Under the pieces are notes generated by a model that worked only from the letters and a program-made list of their open reading frames with translations, did no database searches and was not told the DNA's origin. From Gammaproteobacteria bacterium (GTDB lineage Bacteria; Pseudomonadota; Gammaproteobacteria; Eutrophobiales; Eutrophobiaceae): a stretch of 7,687 nucleotides of DNA. The stretch is taken from the NCBI GenBank assembly GCA_018676275.1, contig JABHFC010000431.1:1-7687 (forward strand), given 5' to 3'. Shown here piece by piece: positions 1-4,254 of the stretch. Position numbers and translations under genes: made by a program. The stretch's first letter is position 1, and each line of letters begins with the position of its first letter.

Positions 1-283
1 CGAAACACATCACAGCACGATTTGTCATGCCAACACATCAGGGAATACAATAGTCAATTGAACACAAACTCTAACTTTAACATTGGTCTCGTTATTGGGG
101 GCAGGTCATCTTCTATGGTGATGGTTATTTTCATGGGGATGATTATAACTTAATTGAAAGGTAATTATTGTGACAGGCTGGAGTTAAGCGGTTGCAGTCA
201 TTCAAGCAAAACCAGTTAAACTTAGATTAATTGTCAAAAGCAGACTTTTAACTGTTGCCATATATCAGAATTATTTGGACAGG
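1..283. other. Left-edge stretch without a supportable gene
   Basis: I see no convincing gene here on either strand. The longest thing that begins like a gene is a 26-codon minus-strand ORF (134 down to 54) starting MKITITIEDD. It has no Shine-Dalgarno sequence and no family I recognise. A short weak stem, AAAAG-CAGA-CTTTT at 236-249, lies past the stop of the EAL remnant on the minus strand; it is too small and A/T-only to call a terminator. The stretch may be decayed DNA belonging to the same disrupted region as 284-761. Confidence 0.5.
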
Positions 284-460
284 TTACGACTTACTTTCAT
301 TATTTATCTGACTAAGTATTTCATCAAAGGGTTGTGGTTTATGGATACCATAGCCTTGGGCATAGTTGACGCCTATTTCTCGTAACATTCCCTTGATTTC
401 ATCGTTCTCCACAAACTCAGCAATGGTTTGCATGCCCATCACATGACCTATCTCATTGAT
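284..460 (-). pseudogene. C-terminal remnant of an EAL (c-di-GMP phosphodiesterase) domain
   Basis: Read from 460 down to the TAA at 286-284, this frame gives 58 residues matching the last third of an EAL domain. It contains INEIGHVMG, then QTIAEFVEN, then the hallmark YAQGYGIHKPQP, and a short tail ending NNESKS. Full EAL domains are about 240 residues and need the N-terminal EAL/EVL motif plus several metal-binding acidic residues, all missing here, so the piece cannot be catalytic. The frame is closed just upstream by a TAA at 469-467, and at about 460 the homology switches to IS110 transposase in a different frame. The wording of the motifs resembles the EAL domains of GGDEF-EAL and PAS-GGDEF-EAL proteins. 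It is most simply the 3' end of the gene whose start survives at 684-761, but it could be the tail of a separate neighbour. Confidence 0.85.
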
Positions 461-594
461 GAAATATTAGCGATGGTGCTTGCCAGTTTATTTCGGCTAA
501 CCCGCTTCTTTAAAACTACTTTGCTTCTAGCATCAATACCATGCAGTTGAAATACGTTCTTTGCTATATCGATACCCAATGTACTAATATTCAA
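448..594 (-). pseudogene. IS110-family transposase, N-terminal fragment
   Basis: Starting at a TTG (594-592) and ending at TAG (450-448), the 48-residue frame begins MNISTLGIDIAKNVFQLHGI and continues KVVLKKRVSRNKL. This is the characteristic start of IS110-family DEDD (RuvC-like) transposases: the GIDIAK motif carries the first catalytic Asp (residue 9), followed by VFQLHG and the KVVL(R/K)KR(V/L)SR stretch. Full-length proteins of the family are roughly 300-400 residues, so about 85-90 percent is gone, including the rest of the catalytic Asp/Glu set and the C-terminal Tnp20 domain with its serine. The last few codons before the stop already lie in EAL-derived DNA read out of frame. Assigning IS110 rests on the motif string; a subgroup cannot be given. 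Confidence 0.85.
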
Positions 595-613
595 GATAGA
601 ACTACCGTTCGTT

Positions 614-629
614 ATTCAATTAATTGAAT
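614..629. repeat. Perfect 16-bp palindrome
   Basis: ATTCAATTAATTGAAT is its own reverse complement. It lies about 20 bp upstream of the IS110 transposase TTG start and could be part of the element's promoter or terminal region. It is AT-rich, so chance is possible. Confidence 0.5.
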
Positions 630-641
630 TTGAATAATAAG

Positions 642-662
642 CTGGCAACATAATATTGCCAG
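642..662. repeat. Inverted repeat CTGGCAA-N7-TTGCCAG
   Basis: Seven paired bases surround the 7-nt spacer CATAATA. In the transcript orientation of the IS110 remnant this would fold as a hairpin in the presumed leader upstream of the transposase. It could be a stem of a decayed bridge RNA, but the surrounding loops needed to show that cannot be identified. Confidence 0.5.
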
Positions 663-683
663 ACTAGTAGGTGGGATGGTTCA

Positions 684-761
684 TTACATTAATACCATGA
701 TTTTTGCCATGCTCAGCTCATCTTCTACCAGCAGGACAAGCTGTTTATCTTTTTTACCCAT
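684..761 (-). pseudogene. Response-regulator receiver domain, N-terminal fragment
   Basis: ATG at 761-759 opens a 25-codon frame ending TAA at 686-684: MGKKDKQLVLLVEDELSMAK, then IMVLM. The LVLLVEDE string is beta-strand 1 plus the acidic pocket of a receiver domain, and SMAK starts helix 1. The phosphoacceptor Asp (normally near residue 55) and everything after it are missing. It starts 22 bp after the stop of the intact single-domain receiver, on the same strand, and so was the third gene of the kinase operon. Loss of receiver homology coincides with the IS110-related DNA. With the EAL tail beyond that DNA it may once have been one receiver-...-EAL gene (inference). The Shine-Dalgarno sequence is weak (AAGAAA). 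Confidence 0.8.
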
Positions 762-783
762 AATGATTTCTTATTAATAATTT

Positions 784-1164
784 TTACGTATTACCAAGTT
801 CTTTTTCAATTGATTCAATGATGTCATCAATACTTACCGGCTTGGCGATAAATGATCGACCGGAAATTTTCCCATCGCTTGTCTCTGCTTCCTGTTTAGA
901 GATTAGAGCAGTCAGAAATATTATTTTTATATCTTTTAATTTTTTATCTTCGAGTAATTTTTCAGCAACTTCACTCCCAATCATATCGGGCATCATAATA
1001 TCCAGTAAAATCAAATTAGGCTTAAACTCATGTGCGGCAGCTAAGGTATTAGACCCCTCATTTTCCGTCCTGACTTCAAATTGACCAGTTTCTTCAAGAT
1101 TTAATTTCAGCATTCGAGTTAGGCTTTCTTCATCATCGACAACAAGTATTTTTATTTTAGACAT
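784..1164 (-). CDS. Single-domain (CheY-like) response regulator
   Basis: This 126-residue protein is one receiver domain with no output domain. It has the acidic pair D10-D11, phosphoacceptor D55 in the LLDIMMP motif, switch T85 in IIFLTA, and K108 in the IAKP motif, so it should accept phosphate from a histidine kinase and act by protein-protein contact or as a phosphorelay intermediate. The start chosen is the ATG at 1164-1162 (MSKIKILVVDDEE), because GAGGTG sits 7 nt upstream and overlaps the kinase stop codon; a TTG 15 bp earlier has no such site. The gap to the kinase stop is 11 bp, which implies one transcript and probable translational coupling, so the CHASE kinase is the likely phosphodonor. 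The gene that followed it is broken, so its present partner is unknown. Confidence 0.92.
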   Translation of the reverse strand: MSKIKILVVDDEESLTRMLKLNLEETGQFEVRTENEGSNTLAAAHEFKPNLILLDIMMPDMIGSEVAEKLLEDKKLKDIKIIFLTALISKQEAETSDGKISGRSFIAKPVSIDDIIESIEKELGNT

Positions 1165-1175
1165 GATTTGACACC

Positions 1176-3056
1176 TCAAATAGCTTTAAAAATGATTGAT
1201 ACAATAACACCACCTTCTTTGTGGTTTTTGATATCAATATATGCATTGTGTAATCTAACAATATTCTCAGTCACAGTTAAACCCAAACCTGTACCAACAC
1301 CTGCTTTTTTAGTCGTAAAAAATGGTTCAAAAATCTTGTTTTCATCCTCTGATTTTATACCCGGGCCGGTATCTTGAATTTCAATTACAACCACATTTTT
1401 AGTTAATCTAAATTGTCCTGAGGTACTCATATCATGTTTTTTTAATTCATTTTTTAATACACCTGCATATGACCTAACTAAAAGAGTTCCCTTAGCGCCC
1501 ATAGCAAGTATCGCATTCATATATACATTAATAAACACCTGCTGAAGTTTATTCCGATCTGCTTCAATTAGCGAGATATTTTTATCCAGCTTCTTCACAA
1601 CATTAATATTATATTTTGTTAGTTCATGTTTAACTAATAATAATGACTCTTCAATAATTTGGTTTGGTTCTTGTTTTTCAAGTTTAAGCTGTTTTGATGC
1701 TGAAAAATCAACTAGTTCTTTTATTACAGAATCTGCCCTATGTACGGCATTGTCCATGTCCTGAATAACCCCATCAATACCTTCATCCTTTTGTAAGGTT
1801 TTTTGCAAATAATTTATGCCTAACTGGATAACTGCTAATGGGTTCTTTACTTCATGAGCAATTCCGGCAGAAAGTGTACCTATGGTTTCCATTTTTTCAG
1901 CCTGAAACAATTGAAGTTGGATCTCTCTTAATTCACTGGTTCGCTTTGTTAAAAGCTCTTCAGTCCTTTCTTGTTCAATCTTCAGTTCTTTTTGTGTATT
2001 AATCAGCTCTATATTCATCTTTTTTGCAGTTTTTATAGCGCGCTCTCGACCTGTCATCAGAAGCCAAGCAATTAATGCGAAAGTGAAACTGGCAATAGAG
2101 CCCACCACTACAACCAGAAATGGTTTATCAGTATCAAAACGCAATTCAAACAAGGGCGAAGGGCGAATACGGATTGTCCAGACATGATCTACGACATTAA
2201 TACGATAAACTGTGTGCCCATTATTATTTAACGGTTCTCCCAACGATAACGATGTCTCAGAATCAAACATTAGCGTTTCGTCTAATATGGTGTCACCGTC
2301 ATATATCTCAATATCTAGATCGTCAGCTTGCTCCCCATGCACGCCATGCATAAAGTCGTTCATTCGAAAAACTGAATACACCCAGCCGATGATATTTTCC
2401 TGACGATCAGAAAGTAAAGTGTGTGGCTTGCCTCTTTCATAGATCGGTTTGTACATCAAAAATCCAGCCTGCTCATCCGTTCCGGATTCCTGAACCAATC
2501 TAACTTTTCCGGACAGTGACATATTGTCATTATCAATAGCCCTTTGCATGGCGACATGACGCACTGGTTCAGAAAACATATCATATCCGAACGCCCGTAA
2601 ATTGCGGTCTGAGAACGGTTCAAGATAGATGATTGATGAGTATGTATCACGTTCGCCTTCAGGATAGACTGAGTAAGCTGGGAACCCTTCACTACGTATT
2701 GTGTCTATATGGCTCTTTTTTGCTTCAGGTCGAATGAGAATAGAATACCCTACGCCCTGTATGCCGGGAAAATGATCTGCTAGGCGAAGCGAAGAGATGT
2801 AGCGCTTGAATCCATCTCGCGTGACACTCTCTGATGCATTAAACATCCCTCCAGTACCGCGGAGAACTCCTTCATAGGCTACTATTCGATTTTCAATGAG
2901 ATGGATTGCCTCTCTCACTCGAAAATTGAAATAAGCTTGGATTTTATCCTCAGTAGCAACCTGAGCATAATAAAATGACGTATAGGTAACTATCAAACTG
3001 GTGACTAGCACTAGCAACGATACAGTCCAATGCTTTGTAAAACTTTTGCTGAACAT
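1176..3056 (-). CDS. Membrane-bound CHASE-domain sensor histidine kinase
   Basis: The product is 626 residues. In order: one membrane segment (about 11-31), an extracytoplasmic CHASE domain (about 70-240, with FPGIQGVGYS, the FGYDMFSEPVR block and SGKVRLVQES), a second membrane segment (about 313-334), a coiled-coil linker (about 340-390), HisKA with phosphoacceptor H401 in IAHEVKNP, and a HATPase domain with N514, the DTGPG box (562-566), FEPFFTT (576-582) and GVGTGLGL (586-593). All key residues are present, so it should be active. CHASE domains bind small ligands such as cytokinins in plants; bacterial ligands are mostly unknown and none can be named here. There is no receiver of its own; the adjacent CheY-like protein probably fills that role. 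Start: ATG at 3056 with AAGG 8 nt upstream; the TTG at 3062 is too close to that site. Confidence 0.95.
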   Translation of the reverse strand: MFSKSFTKHWTVSLLVLVTSLIVTYTSFYYAQVATEDKIQAYFNFRVREAIHLIENRIVAYEGVLRGTGGMFNASESVTRDGFKRYISSLRLADHFPGIQGVGYSILIRPEAKKSHIDTIRSEGFPAYSVYPEGERDTYSSIIYLEPFSDRNLRAFGYDMFSEPVRHVAMQRAIDNDNMSLSGKVRLVQESGTDEQAGFLMYKPIYERGKPHTLLSDRQENIIGWVYSVFRMNDFMHGVHGEQADDLDIEIYDGDTILDETLMFDSETSLSLGEPLNNNGHTVYRINVVDHVWTIRIRPSPLFELRFDTDKPFLVVVVGSIASFTFALIAWLLMTGRERAIKTAKKMNIELINTQKELKIEQERTEELLTKRTSELREIQLQLFQAEKMETIGTLSAGIAHEVKNPLAVIQLGINYLQKTLQKDEGIDGVIQDMDNAVHRADSVIKELVDFSASKQLKLEKQEPNQIIEESLLLVKHELTKYNINVVKKLDKNISLIEADRNKLQQVFINVYMNAILAMGAKGTLLVRSYAGVLKNELKKHDMSTSGQFRLTKNVVVIEIQDTGPGIKSEDENKIFEPFFTTKKAGVGTGLGLTVTENIVRLHNAYIDIKNHKEGGVIVSIIFKAI

Positions 3057-3098
3057 ACGCAACCCTTATGAGATTCTTACGTTAATCTGATCGCATTC

Positions 3099-3118
3099 TA
3101 CCTCAAAAGGAGGAGGTA
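3099..3118. repeat. Inverted repeat TACCTC-N8-GAGGTA upstream of the CHASE kinase
   Basis: Six paired bases around an 8-nt spacer, 43-62 bp upstream of the kinase ATG. It could be an operator or a leader hairpin of the kinase operon. A weak promoter candidate (TTCATT, 17 bp, TAGAAT on the minus strand) overlaps it, which fits operator placement but is poorly supported. Confidence 0.35.
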
Positions 3119-3160
3119 ATGAATAATTATGAATTGCAACTATGGGTATAAATTAAAAAC

Positions 3161-3210
3161 TGAAATCCTGAAATCCTGAAATCCTGAAATCCTGAAATCC
3201 TGAAATCCTG
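3161..3210. repeat. Tandem 8-bp repeat, TGAAATCC x 6 plus TG
   Basis: Six perfect, uninterrupted copies of TGAAATCC are followed by a partial copy (TG). The array begins about 105 bp upstream of the CHASE kinase start and ends where the tRNA-Asn remnant begins. Perfect identity of all copies means recent expansion or strong constraint, and such arrays change length by slipped-strand pairing. On the plus strand every frame meets TGA within 24 bases, so it does not encode protein there; on the minus strand all three frames stay open through the array itself, but no gene is evident. Confidence 0.97.
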
Positions 3211-3264
3211 GTTCGGTGGCTGTTAATCACTAGGTCGGCAGTTCGAGCCTGTCCCGGGGAGCCA
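3211..3264 (+). pseudogene. tRNA-Asn (GUU), 5'-truncated remnant
   Basis: The 3' two thirds of a tRNA can be folded. The anticodon stem is GGTGG/TCACT (3215-3219 with 3227-3231, two G-U pairs) around loop CTGTTAA, with anticodon GTT at 3222-3224. The variable loop AGGTC is followed by a T stem GGCAG/CTGTC around TTCGAGC (3237-3253), then acceptor 3' strand CCGGGGA, discriminator G and encoded CCA (3254-3264). The matching 5' acceptor strand (expected TCCCCGG) and most of the D arm are absent; only GTTCGGT, resembling a D-loop piece, remains, and before it the octamer repeat takes over. It cannot fold as a complete tRNA, so I call it a remnant. It may be the 3' copy left by tRNA-targeted integration, or a gene damaged by deletion. 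Confidence 0.85.
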
Positions 3265-3273
3265 TATCAAATG

Positions 3274-3304
3274 AAAAGCCTGCATGTATATGTGGGCTTT
3301 TTTT
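3274..3304 (+). terminator. Rho-independent terminator after the tRNA-Asn remnant
   Basis: AAAAGCCTGCAT (3274-3285) pairs with ATGTGGGCTTTT (3290-3301), including two G-U pairs, around loop GTAT, and the stem runs into seven T's (3298-3304). It sits 10 bp after the tRNA CCA, the usual place for a tRNA terminator. Because the stem's flanks are A-rich on one side and T-rich on the other, it could also stop the minus-strand response-regulator transcript arriving from 3364. Confidence 0.85.
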
Positions 3305-3363
3305 GTGGATGTTATTTTTGCAATCTGGTGTTAAGCGAGAACAACATATAGTTATTTAGTTCG

Positions 3364-4083
3364 TTATGAATACGATACTCGTGCTGTAAATTTGTAACCA
3401 ACTCCACGCATTGTTTTAATCAACGATGGCTGTCGTGGATCTTGTTCTATTTTTTTACGGAGTTTGCCAATTAATACATCAACACTTCTATCACTCGGCA
3501 TCCAGTCACGTCCGGTAATATGATCCATGATCTGATCGCGGCTCAATACCCGGTTTACACTCTTAACAAGAGTTGAAAGCAATTGGAATTCATAACTGGT
3601 TAAAACAACCTCTTCACCTGTCGTAGATTTTAACTCATGCGCCGTCAAGTCTAGTATCCAATCAGAAAATTTAGCGACTGATTTATCAGAATTATCTGTA
3701 GAGTCTGAAGCAGACATGACCCGACGTAAGACACTACGAACTCGAGCCAGTAACTCCCGTTCTTCCACGGGTTTCATTAAATAGTCATCAGCACCGCCTT
3801 CGAGACCAACGATTTCGTCCACTTTGTCGCCCGAGCCAGTGACAATGATAATGCCAACATCAGAGTCCTGCCGAAGTTTTCTCGCCAGTTCAAGTCCATG
3901 TTCACCTGGCATTTGCAAATCGAGAATAATAAGATTAGGTTCATATGACTGCATGCAGGAATGCATCTCTTCTCCATTAGTCGCTGTTTTTACTTGATAA
4001 CCAGCGGACGTCAGGTAGCGATCAAGGATCTTGCAGATCCTGATATCATCATCGACGACTAAGATATTTGCATCAGAACTCAT
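3364..4083 (-). CDS. OmpR-family DNA-binding response regulator
   Basis: The product is 239 residues from the ATG at 4083. The receiver (about 5-120) has acidic residues D11-D12, phosphoacceptor D55 in IILDLQMPG, T82 in IIIVTGSG and K104 in YLMKPVEERELLARVR. A short Ser/Asp-rich linker follows, then a winged-helix output domain (about 142-235) with LTSYEFQLL, LSRDQIMD, the recognition-helix region RSVDVLIGKLRKKIE and the C-terminal hairpin TMRGVGYKF. All these are canonical for the family, which binds tandem direct repeats as a dimer. It is divergent from the hybrid kinase, so that kinase is the likely partner and the shared intergenic region the likely target (inference). I prefer the ATG to a TTG 21 bp upstream; GAGG lies 13 nt before the ATG, a rather long spacing. 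No specific family member is claimed. Confidence 0.94.
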   Translation of the reverse strand: MSSDANILVVDDDIRICKILDRYLTSAGYQVKTATNGEEMHSCMQSYEPNLIILDLQMPGEHGLELARKLRQDSDVGIIIVTGSGDKVDEIVGLEGGADDYLMKPVEERELLARVRSVLRRVMSASDSTDNSDKSVAKFSDWILDLTAHELKSTTGEEVVLTSYEFQLLSTLVKSVNRVLSRDQIMDHITGRDWMPSDRSVDVLIGKLRKKIEQDPRQPSLIKTMRGVGYKFTARVSYS

Positions 4084-4160
4084 CGCTAGGTTATATCCTC
4101 TCAAAGCACATATTTGATCACCTTCTAAAACCTGAAAGAGTATTATTAAATAAACTTACT

Positions 4161-4187
4161 ATTTATACTAATATATAGTATATAAAT
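4161..4187. promoter_or_regulatory. AT-rich dyad in the divergent intergenic region
   Basis: TATACTA (4164-4170) and TAGTATA (4176-4182) form a 7-bp inverted repeat with a 5-bp spacer. A second overlapping dyad, ATTTATA (4161-4167) with TATAAAT (4181-4187), extends it. It could be an operator or overlapping divergent -10 elements. The AT-rich background makes chance symmetry fairly likely. Confidence 0.4.
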
Positions 4188-4203
4188 GTAAGGACAGTTA
4201 CAA
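4175..4203 (-). promoter_or_regulatory. Candidate promoter of the OmpR-type regulator
   Basis: On the minus strand, TTGTAA (4203-4198) is followed after 17 bp by TACTAT (4180-4175), a reasonable sigma-70 pair; TATACT at 15 bp is an alternative -10. It would leave a leader of roughly 85 nt before the regulator ATG. The -35 hexamer is part of the TTACA repeat cluster, so a regulator bound there would compete with RNA polymerase. Confidence 0.4.
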
Positions 4204-4212
4204 AAGATTACA
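4187..4212. promoter_or_regulatory. TGTAA/TTACA repeat cluster, candidate response-regulator site
   Basis: Three half-sites occur in 26 bp: TGTAA (4187-4191), TTACA (4198-4202) and TTACA (4208-4212). The last two are a direct repeat with a 10-bp period (5-bp half-site, 5-bp gap), the arrangement typical of OmpR-family binding sites; the first two form an inverted repeat with a 6-bp gap. The position between the divergent regulator and kinase genes suggests autoregulation. The actual binding protein is inferred. Confidence 0.45.
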
Positions 4213-4254
4213 TAATATTATCATAGCTTAACTTTTCATCTATATTATCGGGAC

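Larger units (their letters stand above)
461..683 (-). mobile_element. IS110-family element remnant (5' end only)
   Basis: This interval separates two pieces of signalling-gene coding sequence and contains the transposase start plus about 90 bp upstream of it. In IS110 elements the non-coding DNA upstream of the transposase carries the element end and, where studied, encodes the bridge RNA. Here that part holds an inverted repeat (642-662) and a perfect 16-bp palindrome (614-629). Both outer boundaries are approximate: one is where receiver homology stops (about 684-700), the other where EAL homology starts (about 460). The element's 3' half is absent, so an internal or adjacent deletion must have followed insertion. 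IS110 elements usually make no target duplication, so none was expected and none is claimed. Confidence 0.6.

Noticed and set aside
54..134. Minus-strand 26-codon ORF starting MKITITIEDD
   Set aside because: No ribosome site, no recognised family, and short enough to be chance. Mentioned in the left-edge entry only.
236..249. Rho-independent terminator after the EAL remnant
   Set aside because: The stem is only 5 bp (AAAAG/CTTTT) and is nearly all A-T.
3129..3210. Translational phase variation through the TGAAATCC array
   Set aside because: On the plus strand the 8-bp unit places TGA in every frame within 24 bases, so adding or losing copies cannot keep a reading frame open. No gene is evident on the minus strand.
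3161..3210. CRISPR array
   Set aside because: The units are 8 bp, contiguous and without spacers. This is a simple tandem repeat.
3211..3264. Functional complete tRNA-Asn
   Set aside because: No 5' acceptor strand complementary to CCGGGGA is found in the bases before it, and the D arm is incomplete.
4218..4246. Plus-strand promoter TTATCA-17-TATATT for the hybrid kinase
   Set aside because: It matches -35 poorly and would start transcription almost at the ATG. In such AT-rich DNA many equal matches occur, so no single promoter can be chosen.
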